A DNA stretch of 21,486 nt from CAZJDM01 sp964544765. GTDB lineage: Bacteria; Bdellovibrionota_B; Oligoflexia; CAYFLR01. Position numbers and translations under genes: made by a program. Each line of letters starts with the position of its first letter. Positions within the stretch are counted from its first letter, which is position 1. Shown here in pieces: positions 13,756 to 21,486 of this stretch. The notes beneath the pieces were generated by a model. That model saw only the letters and a program-made list of their open reading frames with translations, did no database searches and was not told where the DNA came from. The stretch spans positions 1 through 21,486 of the forward strand of contig CAZJDM010000071.1 in the NCBI GenBank assembly GCA_964544765.1, in the 5' to 3' direction.

Positions 13756-14625
13756 ATGTCTAGAGTAAAAGAAGCAATAAATATAAAAAAAGTAAGAAAT
13801 ACAAGTAAAGTAAAAAATCTATTAAAATATTCTTTCTTATTAGTAACCTTTTTTGGTGCGGAGCTCATTAATAATCATCTTCAATTATCCGCTATAGATA
13901 CTTTAACATCGATTATCAAGCGAGGAGAATTAAGAGTAGGAACTGATGTAGGTTATATGCCCTTCGAAATGAAAGATAAAAAGGGTAAAGTTGTTGGATA
14001 TGATATTGATCTAGCTAAATTAATAGCCAAAGAATTGGGTGTTAAGCTTACGATTGTTAATACAGAATGGGATGGTATAATTCCAGCTTTATTGACCAAT
14101 AAATTTGATATGATCATCGCTGGAATGACAATCACTCAAAAAAGAAATATTAGGGTTAATTTTTCTGATCCCTATATAGTTGTTGGCCAGACAATCTTGA
14201 TTAATAATTCATTAGCTTCTAAAGTGAAATCTTATAAAGATTTAAATAATAAAAAATATAAAGTAGTTTCCAAGTTAGGTACAACCGGAGAGCAAGCGGC
14301 GAAAAGGCTTTTGTTCAGGGCTCAGTATAAATCTTATCAGGACTCTCAACCTGCTGCTATGGAAGTTGTTAACGGTCGAGCTGATGCTTTTGTTTATGAT
14401 TTACCTTTTAATGCGGTCTTTTACAGCACCAAAGCCAAAGGAAAGGTTGTGTTTCTAGATCAGCCGTTTACTTATGAACCTTTATCCATCGCGGTAAGAA
14501 GAGGAGATCCTGATATATTAAACTGGTTAAATAATTTTCTAAGACAAATAAAGAATGACGGTCGGGAAAAAAAGATCAATCAGCGATGGTTTGCCAGTAC
14601 TGACTGGTATAAAAAGGTCCAATAA
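13756..14625 (+). CDS. Polar amino-acid ABC transporter substrate-binding protein (family 3)
   Basis: This 289-residue periplasmic binding protein delivers a polar amino acid to the permease encoded next to it. After a basic N-terminus and hydrophobic signal (about 22-45), the mature part opens with ELRVGTDVGYMPFEMKDK, then VVGYDIDLAKLIAKELG and DMIIAGMTITQKR, the standard family 3 (GlnH/ArtJ/HisJ-like) blocks. No lipobox Cys is visible, so it is probably soluble. The start is supported by GGAG at 13747-13750. Its stop overlaps the permease ATG by one base (TAATG), indicating translational coupling. The bound amino acid cannot be decided from sequence. Confidence 0.92.
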   Translation: MSRVKEAINIKKVRNTSKVKNLLKYSFLLVTFFGAELINNHLQLSAIDTLTSIIKRGELRVGTDVGYMPFEMKDKKGKVVGYDIDLAKLIAKELGVKLTIVNTEWDGIIPALLTNKFDMIIAGMTITQKRNIRVNFSDPYIVVGQTILINNSLASKVKSYKDLNNKKYKVVSKLGTTGEQAAKRLLFRAQYKSYQDSQPAAMEVVNGRADAFVYDLPFNAVFYSTKAKGKVVFLDQPFTYEPLSIAVRRGDPDILNWLNNFLRQIKNDGREKKINQRWFASTDWYKKVQ

Positions 14626-15599
14626 TGGAATCGACTAAACTGAGTCCTACCAAGCGGATTTTCTGGTATGTGATTCTTTTTGGGTTGAGTAGCATTCTTA
14701 TCTTTTCATTTTATAAGATTACTGTCAAATTTGATTATTCTTGGTCTTGGAACAAGATCCCCCAATATTTTGTTTTTGAAAATAAGGTTGAAATTGTTAC
14801 AGATATCGAAGGAATGGTAACTATCACTCCTGATAAACCAAATGAGGTGGTGGTTAAAAGTGAGGATGGATCTATTTTAAAATTTCATGTTCCTCAGGAA
14901 AATAATTTGGTTAGCGATGGAGATCTGGTCTTTATTGGTGATAAAGTAGGATACCGACCTCGTTGGGAAGCCGGGATCTTTATCAAAGGATTATGGGTTA
15001 CTTTGCAACTTTCATTTGCCTCCAGTTTGTTGGCGCTGGTATTGGGACTATTTACTGGTTTGGCTAGATTATCATCCAATCCGGTTCTTAAGTGGTTTTC
15101 TTTAGTATATGTTGAGGCCATTCGTGGTACGCCGCTTTTAGTTCAATTGTTTATCATATATTTTATGATTGGTTCAGTCTTGGGAATTGATAGTAGTTTT
15201 GCGTGCGGTATGCTTGGCCTCGGTTTTTTTGCTGGAGCTTATGTAGCGGAGATTATTCGGGGAGGTGTTGCGTCTATCCATTTGGGTCAAATGGAAGCAG
15301 CTAGATCTTTAGGAATGAGTTATTATCAATCAATGGTTCATATAATTTTTCCCCAGGTATTCCGTCGAACGTTACCAGCTTTAGCTGGTACCTTTATATC
15401 CTTGATAAAAGACTCCTCACTGGTATCAATTATGGCTCTGATAGATTTGACCAAAGCGGGTAGAGAGGTGGTCGCTTCTACTTTTATGGTGTTTGAGACC
15501 TGGATCACTATTGCGGTATTATATTTTGCGGTAACCTTTATCTTGTCCAATTTAGTGAAGAGATTAGAGTATAGGTTAGCTAGGGGAGAACAAAGATAG
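14625..15599 (+). CDS. Polar amino-acid ABC permease with inserted extracytoplasmic barrel-like domain
   Basis: Inner-membrane permease of the His/Glu/Gln/Arg/opine group. TM1 lies at about 12-30. The core starts at about 118 (FIKGLWVTLQLSFASS), and the ATPase-contact EAA loop is EAARSLGMSYYQSMV (225-239). Between them, residues ~35-115 form an extra domain with strand-turn spacing EIVTDIEGMVTI, LVSDGDLVFIGDKVG, much like a lipoyl/biotinyl hammerhead barrel but without the MKM lysine motif. Family members normally have only ~215-250 residues, so 324 reflects this insert. Genes of all three components are packed: one-base overlap upstream, one-base gap downstream. Confidence 0.9.
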   Translation: MESTKLSPTKRIFWYVILFGLSSILIFSFYKITVKFDYSWSWNKIPQYFVFENKVEIVTDIEGMVTITPDKPNEVVVKSEDGSILKFHVPQENNLVSDGDLVFIGDKVGYRPRWEAGIFIKGLWVTLQLSFASSLLALVLGLFTGLARLSSNPVLKWFSLVYVEAIRGTPLLVQLFIIYFMIGSVLGIDSSFACGMLGLGFFAGAYVAEIIRGGVASIHLGQMEAARSLGMSYYQSMVHIIFPQVFRRTLPALAGTFISLIKDSSLVSIMALIDLTKAGREVVASTFMVFETWITIAVLYFAVTFILSNLVKRLEYRLARGEQR

Positions 15600-15600
15600 C

Positions 15601-16326
15601 ATGATCCAGGTAACAAATGTAAATAAAACATTTTTGGGAGAAATTCGTGCCCTAAATTCAGTCTCTTTTAATGTTAACAGAGCCGAGGTGGTTGTAATAA
15701 TTGGTCCTAGCGGATCTGGTAAAAGCACTATGCTAAGATCAATAAATAGGCTCGAAGAAATTGATGAAGGCAGCATTGTTGTTGATGGAGTTCAGGTTTT
15801 TAGCGTTGATACCAATATAAATAAATTCCGTTCCAATATAGGGATGGTTTTTCAATCTTTTAATTTGTTTCCTCATAAAACCATCTTAGAGAATGTTACC
15901 TTAGCTATTGAAATTGTAAAGAAAGTGAACCCTGTAAGTTCCAAAGAAAAAGCCATGATGCTTTTAACCAAAGTAGGTATTCAGGATCAAGTTAATAAGT
16001 ACCCTATTCAGCTTTCAGGTGGTCAACAGCAGAGAGCGGCTATAGCTAGGGCACTTGCCATGGAACCTAAAGTAATGTTGTTTGATGAGCCAACATCAGC
16101 TTTAGATCCTGAGATGGTTGGAGAAGTGTTGGACATAATGCGAGTACTGACCAAAGAAGGCATGACCATGATATGTGTAACTCATGAAATGGGTTTTGCT
16201 AAAGAAGTGGCTGATCGGGTTATATTTATGGATGAAGGGCGCTTGGTCGAAGAAGGTTCACCTGAGCAGATTTTTAATGCTTCTGAAAATGAGCGTACCC
16301 AATCTTTCCTTAGTAAAATTCTATAG
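15601..16326 (+). CDS. Polar amino-acid ABC transporter ATPase
   Basis: The 241-residue cytoplasmic ATPase of the same importer. Walker A is GPSGSGKST (35-43), Q-loop MVFQSFNLFPH, signature LSGGQQQR (138-145), Walker B VMLFDEPTSALD, and switch His in CVTHEMGFAKE. The length and the NLFPH motif are typical of GlnQ/ArtP/HisP ATPases. It starts one base after the permease stop, completing a binding protein-permease-ATPase operon. No strong terminator follows, only an AT-rich 12-base palindrome around 16328-16339. Confidence 0.95.
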   Translation: MIQVTNVNKTFLGEIRALNSVSFNVNRAEVVVIIGPSGSGKSTMLRSINRLEEIDEGSIVVDGVQVFSVDTNINKFRSNIGMVFQSFNLFPHKTILENVTLAIEIVKKVNPVSSKEKAMMLLTKVGIQDQVNKYPIQLSGGQQQRAAIARALAMEPKVMLFDEPTSALDPEMVGEVLDIMRVLTKEGMTMICVTHEMGFAKEVADRVIFMDEGRLVEEGSPEQIFNASENERTQSFLSKIL

Positions 16327-16385
16327 AATAAAATTTTATAGTTTTAATGTGAATAGGTAAGTTTAGGTGAATAGTTTTTTTCTTA

Positions 16386-16547
16386 TTAATTTAGATTAGG
16401 TAGTACAAATTCTATTGTATTATTTTCTTCGATAATAATAATGTCAACATCCACTGAAAAGCGGTATCCGTCTTTATAATCATTGGTTTGCATTCTACTG
16501 GGGTGACCTAGCTCAATCAGTTGTTTATTAACAAATCTAACAGGGTA
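16386..16547 (-). pseudogene. Remnant coding fragment downstream of the HD hydrolase gene
   Basis: The minus strand is open from 16547 to a TAA at 16386 and reads like real protein: NKQLIELGHPSRMQTNDYKD followed by a hydrophobic strand VDVDIIII and a charged end. The only ATG is at 16493, which would give 35 residues without a visible Shine-Dalgarno. It overlaps the last 11 bases of the HD gene in another frame. It may be the 3' end of a decayed gene, a small ORF, or a C-terminal extension of the HD protein split by a frameshift. The family is not recognised. Confidence 0.4.
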
Positions 16548-17088
16548 TTAATAAATCCAGCAACTGTTGAAAGGCATCTACTTTATGCGTTCCGAATCTG
16601 GCTAGTGATTTTTTGATAGCATCGATGGTAAGCTCCTGATCACTTCGAGTAGGGTTTTTGGAGAAGAATTTATCAGCTAAACAAATTATTTTTTCCTCAA
16701 TGGAGATTGGAACCATATCTCGTTTAGGCAGCGGCAAATTTTGTTCTTCTATTTCCTTGACTGTTATTCCCATCCCTATATGACGTTCACATACTAAAGC
16801 GTGTTGGAAGAGATTTTCTTTTTCTAGGATTTCTCTTCCTAGATAGCCATGGCATATATAGGGATGTTTACCATGACAGCCAATGTCAGGAGCATTAGTC
16901 AATATAATTCCCATATCATGGAGCATGCTGGCTTCTTCAATAAACTGTAAATCAGGTTGTGGAGAAAGCTTTTGGGCTATCTGAAGAGCTTTTTGAGTAA
17001 CTTGCTGACTGTGAGATAGTAAGATTCTATGGGTCTTAGATTCGGTTTGGTAATATTTGTTTATTATGGATAATACATCTGTTTTCAT
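16537..17088 (-). CDS. HD-domain phosphohydrolase
   Basis: A 183-residue single-domain HD-superfamily hydrolase. Metal ligands are in order: His26 (LLSHSQQV), His57-Asp58 (MLHDMG), His80 (CHGYLG), His103 (CERHIG) and Asp139 (CLADKF). This resembles small HD proteins proposed to act on nucleotides or phosphate esters; no specific substrate can be assigned. The start is supported by AAGGAG seven bases before ATG 17088. It lies about 93 bases after the nitrilase-family gene on the same strand, possibly one unit. See the fragment at 16386-16547 for a possible lost tail. Confidence 0.88.
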   Translation of the reverse strand: MKTDVLSIINKYYQTESKTHRILLSHSQQVTQKALQIAQKLSPQPDLQFIEEASMLHDMGIILTNAPDIGCHGKHPYICHGYLGREILEKENLFQHALVCERHIGMGITVKEIEEQNLPLPKRDMVPISIEEKIICLADKFFSKNPTRSDQELTIDAIKKSLARFGTHKVDAFQQLLDLLIPC

Positions 17089-17180
17089 AATAAAACTCCT
17101 TAGAACTATTGACCTGAGTATTACCTGACTGGCAGAGCCTGCGCATTGTATTTATTAATAACTAAACTTATGCTTAAATC

Positions 17181-17984
17181 TTAGATAAATTGAGTTTTTT
17201 CTAAGATGGGGATTTCTCTTCTACATTGATCAACAAAATCCAAGTCTAATGATTGCGTGATCATACCGGGTTCAAAATCCAACATTTTTATTACTCTACC
17301 AAAGGGGTCAATAATAGCACTATGACCATATGCATGATATTTATATGATTCATTAAGAGAAGGCGAACATACTAATAAATAACATTGACTGTCCGCGGCC
17401 CTGCTTCTAATTACTAGTTCCCAATGTAAAGGTCCTGTTACTGTATTAAAGGCGGCAGGTGTCACGATTATTTTAGCACCTTTTAGAGCCATAAGTTTGT
17501 ATTGTTCGGGGAATCGCAAGTCGAAACATATTGCCACGCCCATTTTTCCTAAAGAGGTATCAAGTACCGTAATATCGGAACTAGTTCCAAATATTTCAGA
17601 TTCTTTAAAAGTAATTTTTCCAGGTATATCTATATCGAAAAGATGAGCCTTGCGGTGTTTTCCCAGTAAGCTACCTTGATCGAATATATATGATGTATTG
17701 TAGAGATTGTTTTTATCTTTTTCTACGACAGAACCTGCTACTATCACCGATTTAGTTTTTTCGGAAAGATCTTGAAACTGATTAACAAATGAATGGTTAT
17801 CATCTATAGCTACTTGGGAAAACAAATCAACATTATAAGGACAAACAAAAATTTCCGGTAGTACGATCAGATTAGCTCCTTTTGAGGCGGCAATATTTAC
17901 TTGGGATATAGCGTTTTGGATATTTTTTTCAAAAGTCAGTTCTACTGCTTGTTGACATAAGGCAACATTTATTTTAGAGCCCAT
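17181..17984 (-). CDS. Nitrilase-family carbon-nitrogen hydrolase (Nit1/Nit2-like amidase)
   Basis: A cytoplasmic C-N hydrolase with the Glu-Lys-Cys triad: Glu44 in VLPEIFVCPYN, Lys112 in HRKAHLFDIDIPGK, Cys153 in AICFDLRFPE. The HLFDIDIPG and ICFDLRFPEQ blocks resemble omega-amidase or deaminated-glutathione amidase (metabolite repair of alpha-keto acid amides). I choose ATG 17984 (267 residues) because AGGAGAG sits directly upstream. An alternative TTG at 18017 would add 11 residues and lacks such support. The SUI1-domain gene lies upstream on the same strand, the HD gene downstream. Subfamily assignment is moderate. Confidence 0.9.
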   Translation of the reverse strand: MGSKINVALCQQAVELTFEKNIQNAISQVNIAASKGANLIVLPEIFVCPYNVDLFSQVAIDDNHSFVNQFQDLSEKTKSVIVAGSVVEKDKNNLYNTSYIFDQGSLLGKHRKAHLFDIDIPGKITFKESEIFGTSSDITVLDTSLGKMGVAICFDLRFPEQYKLMALKGAKIIVTPAAFNTVTGPLHWELVIRSRAADSQCYLLVCSPSLNESYKYHAYGHSAIIDPFGRVIKMLDFEPGMITQSLDLDFVDQCRREIPILEKTQFI

Positions 17985-18051
17985 TTTCTCTCTCCTATCT
18001 CCTATGCGTGTAGTCAAATAAAGATTAATGTATATTAAAAATCTTATTTTG

Positions 18052-18095
18052 ATGATCTTATCATGATTTCACCATGATCTTACTATGATCCAGAC
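18052..18095. repeat. 11-bp tandem repeat, about four units
   Basis: Four contiguous 11-base units, each starting ATGATC or ATGATT (18052, 18063, 18074, 18085), for example ATGATCTTATC and ATGATCTTACT. The array overlaps the 3' end of the SUI1-domain gene (stop at 18083-18085) and extends into the spacer before the nitrilase gene. The period is close to one DNA helical turn. Confidence 0.7.
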
Positions 18096-18442
18096 TGTTT
18101 AACTTTAAAACCAAGCTTTTCAAGAAGGGATCTAATTGTCTCACGTTGATCACCTTGAATTTCAATTTGATTGTTTTTAAAAGCTCCACCTACTCCTAGT
18201 TTACTTTTTAATTGTTTGGTTAGATCTAGGCAGAATTCTTGATTAGATGGCAGTTCAAAAATTATAGTGACTGATTTACCCTTTCTACCTTTTCTTTCTA
18301 ACTTTAATTTTAGTGTGGTATTTTGAGGATTTACAGATCCCTGATTAGCAGTATTTAGATTTTTACTATTATTTTTATTTTTCTCTTTTTTTGATTGTTG
18401 AGAGTTGTTCTTTGTACTATAAACTAAATTTGAATCAGCCAT
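18083..18442 (-). CDS. SUI1/eIF1-domain translation factor-like protein (YciH-like)
   Basis: The C-terminal ~75 residues match the eIF1/SUI1 fold: LKLERKGRKGKSVTIIFEL, then LKSKLGVGGAFKNNQIEIQG and a final helix ETIRSLLEKLGFK. Bacterial YciH-type members bind near the 30S subunit and may tune start-site selection. I choose ATG 18442 (119 residues, beginning MADSNLVYS) because GGGAG precedes it. The open frame continues upstream to 18541 without ribosome-site support. The first ~45 residues are a Lys/Asn/Ser-rich low-complexity arm. It is divergent from the mltD-like gene, about 140 bases apart, and upstream of the nitrilase gene. Confidence 0.9.
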   Translation of the reverse strand: MADSNLVYSTKNNSQQSKKEKNKNNSKNLNTANQGSVNPQNTTLKLKLERKGRKGKSVTIIFELPSNQEFCLDLTKQLKSKLGVGGAFKNNQIEIQGDQRETIRSLLEKLGFKVKQSGS

Positions 18443-18581
18443 TTTCTCCCTTTCATAACTCGGAGCTTGGATGATAGTACTATCTTTTTTGTCAGAAATC
18501 AAAATATTCGTTATTATAGATTGATGGGTGTCCAATTTCATCTACTTGAAGATAATCAAACAGCGTGGTATTTAAAAGAAT

Positions 18582-20768
18582 ATGCTTATATTTAAATTTT
18601 TGTTGCTGGTCCTGTGGGTTTTTAAATCAGATTATATCATCAAAGCGGAGTTATCTCCGCAACCCGATAATTTTTTTGATGTTCATGCCAGATTAGATCC
18701 CCTCCATCCTGTTTTAAACGACGCGATGAAAATTAGAGTGGGATTCTGGAAGAAGATTTATTCTGAGGTCCTTAGCAATGAGGGATTTCTACATGATAAA
18801 AATGATTTAAGTGTCATATATGAAAGGATCAAGGTTAGTGGTAAATCACGTAGGAGTCGTAGTAGAAATATAAAACGACATAAAAGACGTATTCGTTCTA
18901 TTTTAAATAGTGTTATAAGTAAAAACGCAATAGATCTGACTGAAGATGAACTGAACTATTATGAATTGGCGGGTCGACCATCCATCCAGGTTCTTAAGAA
19001 AATGAAAAACCGTATTCGATTTCAACGAGGAATGAAAGATCGTTTTTATCAAGGATTAGTAAGATCGCAGAATTATATAGATCAAATCAGAAATATCTTA
19101 AGAAATTATAATATACCCTCAGAGTTGGCTTTTATGCCACATATTGAATCATCGTTCAACTTGGAAGCTTATTCCAAGGTAGGGGCAGCGGGGATATGGC
19201 AGTTTATGCGTAGTACAGCCCGTCTTTTTATGAAATTGAATTATATTGTGGATCAACGACGAGATCCAATTATATCTTCTCATGGCGCGGCTAAACTTCT
19301 AAATAGTAATTATAAGAAGTTAAAAGCCTGGCCCTTAGCTATTACAGCTTATAATCATGGCTCAAGAAGTTTGGAACGTGCCTCTCGTCGCTTAAAAACG
19401 AAGGATATTTCTAAGATTATAAAAAATTATGATGGTCCTAGATTTCGTTTCGCTTCGAAAAATTTTTACACATGTTTTTTAGCTGCGTATGATATCGCTT
19501 CACATGCAAGTGCTTATTTTCCAGATATAGTTGAGACCAGACCGTTTAAATATTCAACAATAGAGCTTCCATATAGATTTACCATTGCGGATCTTACTAA
19601 AATCACGGGTCTTGGTCGTAAGACACTTCGTTTATATAATCCATCTTTGAGACCTATTATATTTCGACGAAGGATATATTTACCTTATCATTTTAATCTT
19701 CATGTTCCACAGGTACCTTTAGAAGTATTAAGAGATTATCGAAAAAAGTTATTGTCTTTTAAAAGCAAATTTGAAGATTTACGAACTAAGGGAGATCATA
19801 TTATCCAACCTGGAGAGAGTCTATATTCGATCTCAAAGCTATATGGTGTTGGTTTAAATGACTTGATAGTAATGAACAATATTGACAGGCCCTCACGAGT
19901 CAGAGCGGGAATTAAAATCAATATACCAGCTAAGGGTCAGAAAATTCAGAAACCAAAGACTAACTTTAAAAAGGCTTTATCTCAAAAGAAATCATCTGGA
20001 TCAAAAGTCATAGGCTCACCAAAGGTGCCTTTACTGATAGCTGCGACTACCAACCTTTCTTATAATACTGATATAGGGATGTCAAAATCTGAACAAGAAA
20101 ATCAAGTAAGAGATATTTTAATGCATATTGATGTATATAAACAAGTTTGTACTTATGAGTCGACTACTCCGGACGAATTATTGGATATTTTTAATGAAGA
20201 AGATAAAAACTTCAGCGAAGAACTAGAAGAAGATTCATTTGAGGATTTTGAGCAGATTGAAAGACAATTAGTGGCCAGAAAGGTGGTAAAGGTAGTCTCG
20301 GAAGAGATAGTCGATTTTTCAACTGTCAGAAAAGGGCGTAATCTTAACATCCGTCGCTTACGAAAAGGTGTCTATCGGATTAGGGTTGAGTCAGATGAGA
20401 CCATTGGTCATTTCGCTGATTGGATTGGAGTAAGAGCTTCACAGATTCGTCGTTTAAATAGGTTCTCTTTTCGTAGAGCTATTCGCCTTTGTCAAACTAT
20501 TAAGTTGCCAATATCATCTAATAAAGTTGAAGAATTTGTTAAAAATCGTTTAGAATATCACTTAGCTATCGAAGAAGATTTTTATGGTAATTTCAGAGTA
20601 ACAGATACAACCATTTATCGGGTAAGAAGGGGAGATTCGATGGTTAGTATTATGGAAAAATTTGGACTTCCTATCTGGTTACTAAGAAAATATCAAGGAG
20701 ATCCGGATCAAATGCGATTAGTTGTGGGAGAAAAGATGATTATTCCTGTAGTAATTTCTTTACAGTGA
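18582..20768 (+). CDS. mltD: Membrane-bound lytic transglycosylase, MltD-like, with LysM repeats
   Basis: A 728-residue periplasmic peptidoglycan lytic enzyme. An N-terminal hydrophobic signal (about 2-20) precedes an Arg/Lys-rich segment (88-106). The SLT domain spans about 175-310, with catalytic Glu189 in FMPHIESSFN, then GAAGIWQFM and AITAYNHG. Three LysM-like repeats follow: residues ~405-449 (IIQPGESLYSISKLYGV), ~596-645 (more divergent, GVYRIRVESDETIGHF) and ~678-723 (IYRVRRGDSMVSIM). An acidic linker (about 530-570) separates the first two. No lipobox is clear, unlike E. coli MltD. It stands alone, divergent from the SUI1 gene and convergent with fliM. Confidence 0.9.
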   Translation: MLIFKFLLLVLWVFKSDYIIKAELSPQPDNFFDVHARLDPLHPVLNDAMKIRVGFWKKIYSEVLSNEGFLHDKNDLSVIYERIKVSGKSRRSRSRNIKRHKRRIRSILNSVISKNAIDLTEDELNYYELAGRPSIQVLKKMKNRIRFQRGMKDRFYQGLVRSQNYIDQIRNILRNYNIPSELAFMPHIESSFNLEAYSKVGAAGIWQFMRSTARLFMKLNYIVDQRRDPIISSHGAAKLLNSNYKKLKAWPLAITAYNHGSRSLERASRRLKTKDISKIIKNYDGPRFRFASKNFYTCFLAAYDIASHASAYFPDIVETRPFKYSTIELPYRFTIADLTKITGLGRKTLRLYNPSLRPIIFRRRIYLPYHFNLHVPQVPLEVLRDYRKKLLSFKSKFEDLRTKGDHIIQPGESLYSISKLYGVGLNDLIVMNNIDRPSRVRAGIKINIPAKGQKIQKPKTNFKKALSQKKSSGSKVIGSPKVPLLIAATTNLSYNTDIGMSKSEQENQVRDILMHIDVYKQVCTYESTTPDELLDIFNEEDKNFSEELEEDSFEDFEQIERQLVARKVVKVVSEEIVDFSTVRKGRNLNIRRLRKGVYRIRVESDETIGHFADWIGVRASQIRRLNRFSFRRAIRLCQTIKLPISSNKVEEFVKNRLEYHLAIEEDFYGNFRVTDTTIYRVRRGDSMVSIMEKFGLPIWLLRKYQGDPDQMRLVVGEKMIIPVVISLQ

Positions 20769-20855
20769 AGAATAGTTACATCCTTCTTAGTAATATCTTT
20801 ATAAATAGTAAAGAATAGTCATATCTTGAAAGTGAAGATCTTGGCGATTGAAGCT

Positions 20856-20903
20856 CTCTGTGTTTTCTTACCCGCTTACCCGCTTACCTACTTGCTTACA
20901 GAG
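20856..20903. repeat. Octamer tandem repeat inside a CTCTGT/ACAGAG inverted repeat
   Basis: CTTACCCG at 20867 and 20875, CTTACCTA at 20883, then partial units to 20899. The array is bracketed by the perfect 6-bp inverted repeat CTCTGT (20856-20861) and ACAGAG (20898-20903). It lies between the convergent mltD-like and fliM genes and could form a terminator-like hairpin, though without a T-run. Confidence 0.6.
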
Positions 20904-20908
20904 TAAAA

Positions 20909-21486
20909 TTATTCTTCTTCTTTAATTTGATGTAATAGTTTTACCGCTTTGTTACCTTTGAGAACACCGGGTTGGCAAAAGAATTTCTTGACACCTTGAA
21001 TTTCTAAGCATAAAGGTCGAGTGGCATCTTGATCTAATTGAATTATATCTCCAGTTTTTAATGATAATAAGTCTTTTATATTGACAGTAGCTTGTCCTAG
21101 TTTAACACCCACGTCTATGGCCGTTTGAACAATTTGGCCCTTAATACGGTTAATCCATAAATGGTCAATTTCTAAAGCTTCACTTTGGAAACCAGTACTG
21201 AGTTTATTTTTTATAGGTTCAAGACTTGAATAAGGTATTACTAGTTTGATAGTTCCGCTTACCTTTTCTAGTTCCACATCGAATGTAGTAGCGATAACTA
21301 CATCCGAAGGGGGAACAATCGTAACAAATTGAGGATTAATTTCTGTTCTGATATACGATAAGTTTAGCTTATAAATGGGTGCCCATGATTGTTCAAGGGC
21401 ATCTAAAGCCAAACCTACAATTCGTTGAGCGATTTTAATTTCGATTTGGGTGAAGTCTTTTCCTTCAATTTTGGTATAGGGAGCAT
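20909..21486 (-). CDS. fliM: Flagellar motor switch protein FliM, C-terminal part (cut by window edge)
   Basis: FliM forms the C-ring of the flagellar motor and binds CheY-P. The reading frame stays open to base 21486 and the leading residues, KIEGKDFTQIEIKIAQRI and LALDALEQSW, match FliM's middle domain, so the TTG at 21412 is not the start. The visible 192 residues hold the end of the CheC-like middle domain (EINPQFVTIVPPSDVV, then VSGTIKLVIPYSSLEPIK) and the SpoA-type C-terminal domain (LGQATVNIKDLLSLKTGD). The N-terminal CheY-binding segment lies outside the window. No fliN gene follows; mltD converges, so fliM ends its unit here. Confidence 0.9.
   Translation of the reverse strand, partial: APYTKIEGKDFTQIEIKIAQRIVGLALDALEQSWAPIYKLNLSYIRTEINPQFVTIVPPSDVVIATTFDVELEKVSGTIKLVIPYSSLEPIKNKLSTGFQSEALEIDHLWINRIKGQIVQTAIDVGVKLGQATVNIKDLLSLKTGDIIQLDQDATRPLCLEIQGVKKFFCQPGVLKGNKAVKLLHQIKEEE

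Noticed and set aside
16324..16345. Terminator after the ABC ATPase gene
   Set aside because: Only an AT palindrome (ATAAAATTTTAT) with no GC pairs; too weak to call.
17095..17160. Small RNA or tRNA between the HD and nitrilase genes
   Set aside because: Only a short GCAG/CTGC stem is visible, no cloverleaf or terminator.

Overview
The window is AT-rich and comes from a Gram-negative, flagellated bacterium. Outer-membrane-type lipoproteins, an MltD-like periplasmic transglycosylase with LysM repeats, a fliM gene and a LonB-type ATP-dependent protease all point that way. The DapF plus DapL lysine/peptidoglycan route, the SUI1-domain protein and the LonB family would fit a deltaproteobacteria-like or SAR324-like lineage. 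A few proteins (the small HD hydrolase, one lipoprotein) also have the look of families common in Bacteroidota. I cannot place the phylum from this sequence alone.

Layout. (1) 1-1088, minus: a secreted protein of unknown function. Its 3' end appears frameshifted near 214-216, and a TPR-like tail runs on in another frame to the window edge, ending in repeat-like DNA with a perfect palindrome. (2) 1089-1484: AT-rich non-coding DNA, then an orphan caspase-fold-like protein (1485-2108, plus) with His-Gly and Gly-Cys motifs and an uncertain start. (3) 8891-2138, minus: a compact run of lipoprotein, LonB protease, membrane-anchored subtilase and EpmA-like EF-P lysine ligase. The last three genes overlap by 8 and 11 bases. 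(4) 8991-9731, plus: a divergent lipoprotein with beta-rich repeats. (5) 9862-12148, plus: dapF then dapL, the last steps toward meso-diaminopimelate. (6) 13542-12169, minus: a siroheme sulfite/nitrite reductase-like domain fused to a long acidic linker. (7) 13756-16326, plus: a tightly packed polar amino-acid ABC transporter (binding protein, permease, ATPase). The permease carries an extra extracytoplasmic domain resembling a lipoyl/biotinyl barrel. (8) 18442-16386, minus: SUI1 protein, nitrilase-family amidase, HD hydrolase and a remnant coding fragment. (9) 18582-20768, plus: mltD-like. (10) 21486-20909, minus: the C-terminal part of fliM, cut by the window edge.

A recurring theme is simple-sequence or short tandem expansion inside otherwise conserved genes: poly-Asn in EpmA, a Ser/Asn/Asp-rich insert in DapL, a 36-bp duplication in the subtilase, a Lys/Ala tail in LonB and an acidic linker in the siroheme protein. 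Short tandem repeats also sit at several gene ends. No tRNA, rRNA, CRISPR array, insertion sequence or prophage was seen.
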